From: DASSHC01 sp035693105
GTDB lineage: Bacteria; Chloroflexota; Chloroflexia; Thermomicrobiales; Thermomicrobiaceae
Direction of reading: 5' to 3'
Assembly: GCA_035693105.1 (NCBI GenBank)
Contig: DASSHC010000116.1
Location: forward strand, 1 to 17,072
DNA length: 17,072 nucleotides
Shown: piece after piece, positions 5,510-12,502 of the stretch
Position numbering within the stretch: position 1 is the first letter of the stretch
How the letters are laid out: each line of letters opens with the position of its first letter
Translations under genes and position numbers: made by a program
Notes under the pieces: generated by a model
Told to the model about the DNA's origin: nothing
The model's database searches: none
The model's input: the letters and a program-made list of their open reading frames with translations, nothing else

Positions 5510-6745
5510 ATGAAGGGCTGGCGTCGCGGCGCGTTGCTGCTCGCCGGGTTACTCGCGTTGCTGATCGGGCCGTACGGGGCGCTGGCCGCGCCGCCCTCCG
5601 GCCTGCCGCAGCCGGCGGCCAACGCGATCCCCGTCTGTCCCGGCCCGGCGTCGCCGGGGACGGCGCGCTGCCACGCGATTCTGCGCACCGATATCGGCGG
5701 CCCGCATGGTACGGTCGGCCCGCAGGCCGTCACCCCGTCGGGCTACGGCCCGGCGGACCTGCAATCGGCCTACAACCTGGCGCCGGCGCAGAGCAGCTTC
5801 ACCGTGAACACGAGTGGCGGCAAGGTGGTCTGGAGCCAGCAGCCGGCGATCGCCATCGTCGACGCCTACGATGACCCCTACGCCGAGAAGGACCTGGGGG
5901 TCTACCGCTCCAACTTCGGGTTGCCGGCGTGCACCACGCAGAACGGCTGCTTCAAGAAGCTCAACCAGAGCGGCGGCACGCGCTACCCGCGCGCCAACGG
6001 CGGCTGGGCGCAGGAGATCTCGCTCGACCTCGACATGGCCTCGTCCGTCTGCCCCTACTGCCGCATCGTCCTGGTCGAAGCCAGCAGCAACGGCTTCGGC
6101 AACCTGATGGCCGCGGTTGATCAGGCCGTCAAGCAGGGCGCCGTCGCCATCAGCAACAGCTACGGCGGGAGTGAGTTCAGCGGCGAGACGACCTACGACT
6201 CGCACTTCAATCACCCGGGCATCGCGATCACCGTCAGCTCCGGCGATGCCGGCTACGGGGTCGAGTACCCGGCGGCCTCGCGCTACGTCACCGCGGTCGG
6301 CGGCACCAGCCTGACCCGATCGTCGGCTTCGCGCGGCTGGTCGGAGACGGTCTGGCGCGACGCGGGGAGCGGCTGCAGCGCCTATGAGGCGAAGCCGAGC
6401 TGGCAGACCGACGCGGGTTGCGGCAAGCGCACCGTGGCGGACGTGGCGGCGGTAGCTGACCCCAACACCGGCGTGGCGGTCTACGACAGCTATCGCTACC
6501 AGGGCTACAGCGGCTGGCTGGTCTTCGGCGGCACCAGCGTGGCCGCGCCGGTCGTCGCCGGGGTCTACGCGCTGGCCGGCAACAGCCCCACCTACGGCTC
6601 GTACCCGTATGGCCACAGCGCCTCGCTCAACGACGTGACCAGCGGCAGCAACGGCAGCTGCGGAGGGAGCTACCTCTGCACCGGACGCACGGGCTACGAC
6701 GGTCCGACCGGCAACGGCACGCCGAACGGCACCGGCGGCTTCTAG
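5510..6745 (+). CDS. Secreted serine-carboxyl peptidase, sedolisin family S53
   Basis: 411 residues from ATG 5510, chosen for GGGGAGGG about 9 nt upstream and because it opens a clear Sec signal: MKGWRRG then a Leu/Ala core (8-20) and ALA cleavage site near 24-26. The Glu-Asp-Ser triad is visible as E169 and D173 in EISLDLD and S343 in GGTSVAAP; D246 in SSGDAGYG fits the oxyanion Asp. The C-terminal calcium site is suggested by NDVTSGS (374-380) and GYDGPTGNGTPNG (395-407). Ten Cys residues, including CPYC at 181-184 just after the catalytic helix, suggest disulfides outside the cell. Sedolisins are usually acid-active endopeptidases made with a prodomain of nearly 200 residues. Here only about 60 Pro/Gly-rich residues separate the signal from the catalytic domain. 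Own promoter and strong terminator make it monocistronic. Confidence 0.92.
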   Translation: MKGWRRGALLLAGLLALLIGPYGALAAPPSGLPQPAANAIPVCPGPASPGTARCHAILRTDIGGPHGTVGPQAVTPSGYGPADLQSAYNLAPAQSSFTVNTSGGKVVWSQQPAIAIVDAYDDPYAEKDLGVYRSNFGLPACTTQNGCFKKLNQSGGTRYPRANGGWAQEISLDLDMASSVCPYCRIVLVEASSNGFGNLMAAVDQAVKQGAVAISNSYGGSEFSGETTYDSHFNHPGIAITVSSGDAGYGVEYPAASRYVTAVGGTSLTRSSASRGWSETVWRDAGSGCSAYEAKPSWQTDAGCGKRTVADVAAVADPNTGVAVYDSYRYQGYSGWLVFGGTSVAAPVVAGVYALAGNSPTYGSYPYGHSASLNDVTSGSNGSCGGSYLCTGRTGYDGPTGNGTPNGTGGF

Positions 6746-6765
6746 ACCGGCCGCAAGACAGGAGA

Positions 6766-6799
6766 AGCCCGAGGGGCGCTGCCCCTCGGGCTGTTTTTT
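6766..6799 (+). terminator. Strong rho-independent terminator of the sedolisin gene
   Basis: AGCCCGAGGGG (6766-6776) pairs perfectly over 11 bp with CCCCTCGGGCT (6782-6792) across a 5-nt loop and is followed by GTTTTTT. It lies 20 nt after the stop, between convergent genes. Confidence 0.92.
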
Positions 6800-6845
6800 C
6801 TTCATCCTCGCCTGTACGGCGCGCGGGCGTTCCTGCTGCGTGCTG

Positions 6846-6983
6846 CTAGACCAGCCCCTGAGCGGGAACCGGCAGCCAGAGGACGACCGCGGCCAGCCAG
6901 ATCACCAGGACGATGAAGCACCCCAGCGCCACCAGCCCAATGATCCGCTTCTCACGGTCGGTCAGCGGGTGTTTCTGCTGCAT
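6846..6983 (-). CDS. Small single-span membrane protein, 45 residues
   Basis: Minus-strand ATG at 6983 to TAG at 6846. The product has a charged N-terminus (MQQKHPLTDREKR, 1-13), one hydrophobic segment (about IIGLVALGCFIVLVIWLAAV, 14-33, continuing to about 37) and a short polar tail ending QGLV. A cytosolic N-terminus is likely from the positive charges. GAGG lies about 6 nt and AAGGAG about 12 nt upstream of the ATG; a -10-like TAGAAT is at 7022-7017 on the same strand, with no good -35. The charged start, long hydrophobic run and clean stop make chance unlikely in GC-rich DNA. No family is recognised; such proteins often modulate larger membrane complexes, but nothing nearby names a partner. 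It is convergent with the sedolisin gene and divergent from queF. Confidence 0.65.
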   Translation of the reverse strand: MQQKHPLTDREKRIIGLVALGCFIVLVIWLAAVVLWLPVPAQGLV

Positions 6984-7016
6984 CCTCGGCCTCAACTCCT
7001 TCCGCTTCTCCCGCGC

Positions 7017-7022
7017 ATTCTA
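7017..7022 (-). promoter_or_regulatory. Candidate -10 box for the small membrane protein
   Basis: TAGAAT read on the minus strand, about 34 nt upstream of the ATG at 6983. No convincing -35 element is seen at the usual distance. Confidence 0.35.
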
Positions 7023-7054
7023 ACCCACTCCCCCGGCCGGCGTACACGGGCGCG

Positions 7055-7060
7055 TATACT
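7055..7060 (+). promoter_or_regulatory. Candidate -10 box for queF
   Basis: TATACT matches five of six -10 positions, about 69 nt before the queF ATG. The -35 region is GC-rich and unconvincing. Confidence 0.4.
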
Positions 7061-7128
7061 TCATTCGCCGCGCGGATTTTCCCGACAGGCCGCCAACCGC
7101 GCCGAGACCGCGATAGACGGAGGAGACG

Positions 7129-7506
7129 ATGCCCAGCCAGCCCACCCAGCCGAGCAAGACGCTGGAGACCTTTCCCAACCCCAACCCCGAGCGCGACTAC
7201 GAGATCGCGATCTCGACGCCGGAGTTCACCTGCGTCTGCCCGATGACCGGGCAGCCCGACTTCGCTACCATCAGCATCCGCTACGTGCCCGACCAGCGCT
7301 GCGTCGAGCTGAAGTCGCTCAAGCTCTACCTCTGGTCCTACCGCGACGAGGGCGCCTTTCACGAGCAGGTGACCAACCGCATCCTCGACGACCTGATCGC
7401 GGCCACCGCCCCGCGCCGCGCCACGGTCGAGGGCGACTTCAATGTGCGCGGCGGGCTCCACACCGTCGTCACGGCCAGCTACGCGGCGCCCGACCGGCAG
7501 CCGTGA
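7129..7506 (+). CDS. queF: NADPH-dependent 7-cyano-7-deazaguanine reductase, unimodular QueF
   Basis: 125 residues, typical of the short (type I) QueF. ATG 7129 follows GGAGGAG by a few nucleotides. The cytosolic enzyme reduces the nitrile preQ0 to the amine preQ1 in queuosine biosynthesis for tRNA wobble position 34. The tunnelling-fold signature is intact: PEFTCVCPMTGQPDFATI at 31-48 with catalytic C37 and D44, the QueF motif E60-L-K-S-L-K-L-Y67, and FHE at 77-79, where E79 binds substrate. A second Cys at 35 lies next to the catalytic one. No queC, queD, queE or tgt gene is in the window, so it is a detached pathway member. No terminator with a T-tract is seen after the stop; the following 280 nt hold repeats. 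Confidence 0.97.
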   Translation: MPSQPTQPSKTLETFPNPNPERDYEIAISTPEFTCVCPMTGQPDFATISIRYVPDQRCVELKSLKLYLWSYRDEGAFHEQVTNRILDDLIAATAPRRATVEGDFNVRGGLHTVVTASYAAPDRQP

Positions 7507-7526
7507 CCAGCGGCTGACGAGGGTGA

Positions 7527-7681
7527 TTGGGTGCCGCGTGGGGCAAGTGTCCCTCGACCGCGCTCGGGATGACCGGGTGAGATATGGGGCAGACGACAAG
7601 GACTTGCCTCGCCCGCTAGGCCCCTCCCTCTCCCTGTCATCCCGAGCGTAGTCGAGGGATCCGTCCTCGACTGGCACCCAA
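7527..7681. repeat. Symmetric inverted-repeat element, about 155 bp
   Basis: Two copies of a roughly 60-nt unit face each other. The outer ends are TTGGGTGCC (7527-7535) and its exact inverse GGCACCCAA (7673-7681). Inside them are TCCCTCGACCGCGCTCGGGATGAC (7550-7573) and the inverse of the near-identical TCCCTCGACTACGCTCGGGATGAC (7636-7659). The similarity seems to extend inwards through GGGTGAGAT/GGGAGAGGG. No open frame with a ribosome site is seen inside. Confidence 0.6.
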
Positions 7682-7730
7682 CGCCGTCGACGGGCATACC
7701 CGTTTGCTCGGCATCGAGGCAGGGGAGACG

Positions 7731-7763
7731 ATGAGCAGTCGAATCGTAGGGGCGGGTTTGTAG
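7731..7763 (+). other. Ten-codon mini-ORF upstream of the acyl-CoA dehydrogenase gene
   Basis: ATG 7731, preceded by AGGGGAG with a short 3-nt spacing, encodes MSSRIVGAGL and stops at TAG 7761-7763 inside the palindromic repeat. It could be a translated upstream ORF, or the remnant of an older gene start cut off by the repeat; neither is proven. Confidence 0.3.
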
Positions 7764-7770
7764 CCCGCCC
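7746..7770. repeat. GTAGGGGC palindromic repeat copy 3
   Basis: GTAGGGGCGGGTTTGTAGCC continuing to CGCCC; GGGCGGG-type arms can fold into a hairpin with a short TTTGTA loop. It ends 6 nt before the Shine-Dalgarno site of the acyl-CoA dehydrogenase gene. Same family as 2286-2323 and 2386-2411. Confidence 0.65.
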
Positions 7771-7788
7771 GCTGGCAGAGGAGCGGTG

Positions 7789-8961
7789 ATGATGGCGGTA
7801 GGGGACGAGCGCGTGGCGCTGCGGGAGGAACTGCGCCGCGCGGTGCGCGAGCTGTGCGGGCGCTTCCCCGGCGATTACTGGCGGCGGCTGGACGAGGAGC
7901 GCGCCTACCCCGAGGCGTTCGTCAAGGCGCTGACCGAGGCCGGCTTTCTGGCCGCGCTGATCCCCGAGGAGTACGGCGGCTTAGGTTTGGGGCTGGTCGA
8001 AGCCTCGATCATCCTGGAGGAGATCAACCGCCGCGGCGGCAACGCCGCCGCCGCGCACGCCCAGATGTACACCATGGGCACCTTGCTCCGCCACGGCTCG
8101 GACGAGCAGAAGCGCGCCTACCTGCCCCGGATCGCCGCCGGCCAGCTGCGCCTGCAAGCCTTTGGCGTGACCGAGCCGAACTCCGGCACCGACACCACCA
8201 ACCTGCGCACCACCGCCGTGCGCGACGGCGACCACTACGTCGTCAACGGCCAGAAGATCTTCATCTCGCGCGTGCAGCACTCCGACCTGCTGCTGCTGCT
8301 GGCGCGCACCACGCCGCGCGATGCCGTCCGGCGCAAGTCCGAAGGACTCTCCGTTTTCCTGGTCGATCTGCGCCAGGCGCTCGGGCACGGGCTGGACCTC
8401 CAGCCGATCCGCACCATGCTCAACCACGAGACCAACGCCCTCTTCTTCGACGACCTGCGCGTGCCGGCCGAGAACCTGATCGGCGAGGAGGGCAAGGGGT
8501 TTCGCTACATCCTCGACGGCATGAACGCCGAGCGCATCCTGATCGCGGCCGAGGCGATCGGCGACGGCGAGTTCTTCGTCGACCGCGCCACCGCCTACGC
8601 CAGCGAGCGTGTCGTCTTCGACCGGCCGATCGGCCAGAACCAGGGGGTGCAGTTCCCCATCGCCCGCGCCTACGTCAACCTGCGCGCCGCCGACCTGATG
8701 CGCTATCGGGCGGCCGAGCTGTTCGACCGGGGCGAACCCTGCGGCGCCGAAGCCAATATGGCCAAGCTGTTGGCGGCCGACGCCTCGTGGGAAGCCGGTG
8801 ACGTGGCGATGCAGACCTTCGGCGGCTACGGCTTCGCGGTCGAGTACGACATCGAGCGCAAGTTCCGCGAGACGCGCCTCTTCAAGACGGCGCCAATCTC
8901 GACCAATCTCATCCTCTCCTACGTCGCCGAGCACGTGCTCGGCCTGCCGCGCTCGTTTTGA
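7789..8961 (+). CDS. Acyl-CoA dehydrogenase family flavoenzyme
   Basis: 390 residues from ATG 7789; AGAGGAG (7777-7783) also suits ATG 7792 and less well GTG 7786. Cytosolic FAD enzyme that makes the alpha,beta double bond of an acyl-CoA and passes electrons to ETF. The N-terminal helical domain (about 10-120) includes IPEEYGGLG (58-66). The FAD-binding stretch FGVTEPNSGTDT (125-136) and NGQKIFIS (153-160) are clear, and the C-terminal helical domain has QTFGGYGFAVEYDIERKFRE (342-361). The site used as catalytic base in medium-chain enzymes aligns with P369 in KTAPIST, while E248 in MNAERI sits where isovaleryl-type enzymes carry their Glu. So it probably uses the alternative base, as branched-chain or related dehydrogenases do. 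No beta-oxidation partner genes adjoin, so the chain length is unknown. Confidence 0.94.
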   Translation: MMAVGDERVALREELRRAVRELCGRFPGDYWRRLDEERAYPEAFVKALTEAGFLAALIPEEYGGLGLGLVEASIILEEINRRGGNAAAAHAQMYTMGTLLRHGSDEQKRAYLPRIAAGQLRLQAFGVTEPNSGTDTTNLRTTAVRDGDHYVVNGQKIFISRVQHSDLLLLLARTTPRDAVRRKSEGLSVFLVDLRQALGHGLDLQPIRTMLNHETNALFFDDLRVPAENLIGEEGKGFRYILDGMNAERILIAAEAIGDGEFFVDRATAYASERVVFDRPIGQNQGVQFPIARAYVNLRAADLMRYRAAELFDRGEPCGAEANMAKLLAADASWEAGDVAMQTFGGYGFAVEYDIERKFRETRLFKTAPISTNLILSYVAEHVLGLPRSF

Positions 8962-8994
8962 CGGCGGGTGCCGTTCCGGCCGGTGCCGGTAGCA

Positions 8995-9023
8995 GTGCAA
9001 TCCCTCCGCAAATCGGTTAGCAT
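8995..9023 (+). promoter_or_regulatory. Weak candidate promoter for the cheBR-kinase operon
   Basis: GTGCAA (8995-9000), 17-nt spacer, TAGCAT (9018-9023), in the only AT-richer patch of the 175-nt spacer before the gene. Both hexamers are imperfect. The predicted leader is about 108 nt. Confidence 0.3.
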
Positions 9024-9136
9024 AATCTTGCGTCGCCGGTCGCGCTCAACGCGGGGGTGCGGAGATAGCGGCCTGCGGCGATGCCCAACAGGCGCAGCGC
9101 GGTAGTCCAACGCACAGATCTGGAAGGATCGCCGCC

Positions 9137-12100
9137 ATGAACCAGCCGCGGCCAGTCTCTAATCTGGTGGTCGTCGGCTCTTCGGCCGGCGGCATCGACG
9201 CGCTCTCGGTGCTGGTCGCGTCCTTGCCCGAGGGCTTCCCCGCGCCCGTCGTCATCGCCCAGCACCTCGACCCGAATCGACCCAGCCGGCTCGATCAGAT
9301 CCTGGGGCGGCGCAGCACGCTGCCGGTGCGGCAGGTTACCAACCGCGAGCCGCTGGAGGCCGGGACGATCTACGTCGTGCCGGCCAACCGGCACGTCGCG
9401 ATCAGCGATCACGCGATCGAGCTGAGCGACGACGCGGAGCGGCCGAAGCCCTCGATCGACCTGCTGCTCTCCAGCGCGGCCACGTCTTTCGGCGAGGCGC
9501 TGATCGCCGTTATCCTCACTGGCTCGGGCACCGACGGGGCCAACGGCGCGCGCATCGTGCATGAGGCGGGCGGCACCGTCATCATTCAGAACCCTGTTGA
9601 GGCCGAGTTCTCCAGCATGCCGCGCTCGCTGGCCCCCTCCACCGTCGATCTGGTCACCGACCTGGCGCGCATCGGGCCGGTGCTCACCGGGCTGCTCCAG
9701 GGCGTGGAGCCGGCCTCGCTTCCCGACGAGCGGCGCTCGCTGGACGAGTTCTTGACGGGGCTGCGCGAGCGCTTTGGCCTGGACTTCAGCAGCTACAAGA
9801 CCCCCACCATTCGCCGGCGGCTGCAGCGCCGGATGGTCGCCACCGACTCGGGGAATCTGGAGAGCTACGTCCGCTATCTGGACCGGCACCCCGAGGAGTA
9901 TCACCGGCTGCTCGATGCGTTGCTGATCAAGGTCACGGAGTTCTTCCGTGATCCTGAGCTCTTTGCCGTGCTGCGCGAGAAGGTGCTGCCGCGGATCATC
10001 GAACGCGCCCGCGCCGGCAAACGCGAGATCCGCATCTGGTCGGCGGGCTGCGCTACCGGCGAGGAAGCCTACAGCCTGGCGATCGCCGTAGCCGAGGCGC
10101 TGGGCGACGACCTGGATCTCTTCGACGTGCGCATCTTCGCCACCGACGCCGACGCGGGCGCCATCAGCTACGCGCGCGTGGGCGCCTATCCTCCCCGCGC
10201 GCTGACCGGCGTACCCGAGGAGCTGGTCTCCCGCTACTTCACGCAGGAGGCGGGCAGCTATTTGGTGCGCAAGCGGATCCGCGGCATGATGGTCTTCGGC
10301 GAGCACGATCTGGGGCGGCGGGCGCCCTTCCCGCGCATCGACCTGGTGCTCTGCCGCAACGTGCTGATCTACTTCACGCCGCAATTGCAGCAGCATGTGC
10401 TGCGGAGCTTCGCCTTCTCGCTGCAGGACGAGGGCTTCCTGGCGCTGGGCAAGGCCGAGACGACGTCGCCGCTGCCGGAGTACTTTGAGGACATCGACGC
10501 CAAGCTGCGGGTCTATCAGCGGCGCGGCGATCGTGTCGTCATCCCGCTGGCGATGTCCGCGCCCTTCACGCCGGCGCGGCAGTCGCGAGCGTCTGAGTGG
10601 CGGGGCGGTCAGTCGCCGGCCCGGCGCCAGGGGAGCGGCTCGTCGCCTGCGGCGACGAGCCTGGCCAGCAACGACTTCCTACTGACGCTGCCCCTCGGCG
10701 TGGTCGTCGTCAGTCGCCGCTACGACATCCAGGCGATCAACAGCGCCGCGCGCAGCCTGCTGCAGATCCACACCGCGGCCATCGGCGAAGATCTCATCCA
10801 TTCCGCACGCCACTTGCCGTACACCGAGATTCGCGACGTGATCGACGCCGCCTTCCGCGACGGCGCGCACAGCGTCGTCGCCGAGCTGCCCATCGACGAC
10901 GGGACGAGGGGCGAGCCACGCTACCTCAAACTCACCTGCTACCCCAGGCCGGAGCAGCAGCCGGCCGAGCTGGTGGTAATCGTGATCGACGATGTCACCG
11001 AGATCGCGCGCGAGCGACAGGCGCTGCGCCGGCAACTGCAGGAGGCCGCCGTCGCCACCGCGGAGGTACACCGCGAGGCCGCGGCGCGGCTGGGGCAGGT
11101 GCAGGCGGACGCGTCCGCCGAGCGCATGCACCGGCAGGGACAGATCGACCGCCTGCTCGAACTGAACCGCGAGGTCACCGACGCCAACCGGCAGTTGACC
11201 CGCTTCATCGATGAGCTGCGCGCCCGCAACGAAGAACTCATGCTGATGACGGAGGAGGCGCAGGCGTCTACCGAGGAGGTGGAGACGCTCAACGAGGAGT
11301 TGCAGGCCAGCAACGAGGAGCTGGAGACGCTCAACGAGGAGCTGCAGGCGACGGTCGAGGAGCTGAACACCACCAACGACGAGCTGCAAGCGCGCTCCAT
11401 CGAAGCGCAACACATGGCCCAGGTCAGCGAGCTCGGGCGCGCTCGCCTGGAGATGATCCTGCGCAGCATGGCCGACGCGGTGCTGGTCATCGACCGCACG
11501 GGGCAGGTGGAGCTGGCCAACGAGGCCGCCCGGCAGCTCTTCGGCGGGCCGGGGCGGGAAGTTGGCATGCTGGGGAACGTCGCCCTGCTCGATCAGGACG
11601 GACTGGCGCTGGTCGGCGCGGAGATGCTCCAGCAATTCGCGGCGCACGGCGAGAGCTTCGCGCTCGAGTTCACCATCCGTACCCCCGAGGGCGAATTCCG
11701 CTTCTACGATGCGACCGGGGGTCCGATCAGGAGCGGCGGAGAGGGCGAAGGCGAGGTGGTGGTCGTGCGCGATATTACCGACCGCAGCCAGCGCCAGACG
11801 CAGGACGAGTTCCTGGCGCTCGCCAACCACGAGTTGCGCGCCCCGCTCACGGTCTTGCAGAGCTCCATTCAAATGCTGATCCGGCAACTCAGCCGCCGGC
11901 CCGAGGATGTCGGCGCGCTTCGCGCGCGCGCCGATACCGCGCTCACCCAGGCGCAGCAGTTGGGTCGGCTGATCTCCGACCTGGCCAGTACGACGCGGCT
12001 GCAGAGCGGCCGGTATCAACTGGAGCCGGCGCCGCTGCGGCTGGATGATCTGGTCGCGCAGGCGGTGGAGGGGGTGCGGACGTCCGGCGAGGGGCCGCGC

Positions 12101-12502
12101 ATCGAGCTGGTGCGCGGTGAACCATTGACCGTGAACGCCGACGCGGGCCGGCTGGAGCAAGTGGTCCTCAACCTGCTGCAGAACGCACTGACCTACGCCG
12201 CCGGCAGCGAGCGGATCGTCGTCCGGTTGGGCCAGGCCGAGGGCTGGGCCCGGATCGAGGTCCAGGACTTCGGCTCCGGCATTCCGGCCGCGGAGATACC
12301 GCGTATCTTCAACCGCTTCTATCAGGTTCATCGCACGGATCGAGCGGCGCGGGGCGGTCTGGGCCTCGGTCTGTACATCTCGCAGGGGATCGCGCGGGCG
12401 CACGGCGGCCGCATCGAGGTGGCCTCGGTGGAGGGTCACGGCACGACCTTCACCGTTCTCCTACCGCTGGGCAGTCCGGACGAGCGAGAAGACAGCGCAT
12501 GA
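9137..12502 (+). CDS. CheB-CheR-PAS-PAS-histidine kinase fusion sensor
   Basis: 1121 residues; GGAAGGA lies about 9 nt before the ATG. Domains in order: CheB methylesterase (about 7-190; S16 in GSSAGG, H43 in AQHL, D133 in GSGTDG); CheR methyltransferase (about 200-465; SAM motif WSAGCATGEE 301-310, LCRNVLIYF 405-413); Arg/Ser/Pro-rich linker (475-510); a PAS-like domain (about 512-622); long coiled coil (about 624-768) with the repeated TLNEELQ heptads typical of these fusions; second PAS (about 770-884); HisKA with phospho-acceptor H898 in ANHELRAPL; HATPase_c with N1012/N1016, DFGSGIP (1044-1050) and GGLGLGL (1073-1079). No membrane segment or receiver is present, so it is a soluble kinase. 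It shares an ATGA overlap with the next cheB gene, and no MCP, CheA, CheW or response regulator gene is adjacent. Signal and target are unknown. Confidence 0.95.
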   Translation: MNQPRPVSNLVVVGSSAGGIDALSVLVASLPEGFPAPVVIAQHLDPNRPSRLDQILGRRSTLPVRQVTNREPLEAGTIYVVPANRHVAISDHAIELSDDAERPKPSIDLLLSSAATSFGEALIAVILTGSGTDGANGARIVHEAGGTVIIQNPVEAEFSSMPRSLAPSTVDLVTDLARIGPVLTGLLQGVEPASLPDERRSLDEFLTGLRERFGLDFSSYKTPTIRRRLQRRMVATDSGNLESYVRYLDRHPEEYHRLLDALLIKVTEFFRDPELFAVLREKVLPRIIERARAGKREIRIWSAGCATGEEAYSLAIAVAEALGDDLDLFDVRIFATDADAGAISYARVGAYPPRALTGVPEELVSRYFTQEAGSYLVRKRIRGMMVFGEHDLGRRAPFPRIDLVLCRNVLIYFTPQLQQHVLRSFAFSLQDEGFLALGKAETTSPLPEYFEDIDAKLRVYQRRGDRVVIPLAMSAPFTPARQSRASEWRGGQSPARRQGSGSSPAATSLASNDFLLTLPLGVVVVSRRYDIQAINSAARSLLQIHTAAIGEDLIHSARHLPYTEIRDVIDAAFRDGAHSVVAELPIDDGTRGEPRYLKLTCYPRPEQQPAELVVIVIDDVTEIARERQALRRQLQEAAVATAEVHREAAARLGQVQADASAERMHRQGQIDRLLELNREVTDANRQLTRFIDELRARNEELMLMTEEAQASTEEVETLNEELQASNEELETLNEELQATVEELNTTNDELQARSIEAQHMAQVSELGRARLEMILRSMADAVLVIDRTGQVELANEAARQLFGGPGREVGMLGNVALLDQDGLALVGAEMLQQFAAHGESFALEFTIRTPEGEFRFYDATGGPIRSGGEGEGEVVVVRDITDRSQRQTQDEFLALANHELRAPLTVLQSSIQMLIRQLSRRPEDVGALRARADTALTQAQQLGRLISDLASTTRLQSGRYQLEPAPLRLDDLVAQAVEGVRTSGEGPRIELVRGEPLTVNADAGRLEQVVLNLLQNALTYAAGSERIVVRLGQAEGWARIEVQDFGSGIPAAEIPRIFNRFYQVHRTDRAARGGLGLGLYISQGIARAHGGRIEVASVEGHGTTFTVLLPLGSPDEREDSA
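11281..11341 (+). repeat. 42-nt direct repeat encoding coiled-coil heptads
   Basis: GGAGACGCTCAACGAGGAG occurs identically at 11281-11299 and 11323-11341. The 42-nt offset is exactly 14 residues or two heptads, so the repeat keeps frame and coiled-coil register (ETLNEELQASNEEL then ETLNEELQATVEEL). Confidence 0.8.

Noticed and set aside
5510..6745. Subtilisin (S8) assignment of the secreted protease
   Set aside because: The Glu/Asp pair E169/D173 and the C-terminal calcium-type motif are those of S53; the Asp-His-Ser triad motifs of subtilisins are missing.
10679..12439. 586-codon minus-strand open frame
   Set aside because: Antisense shadow of the CheB-CheR-kinase fusion; its Leu/Gln/Arg repeats mirror the coiled-coil codons.
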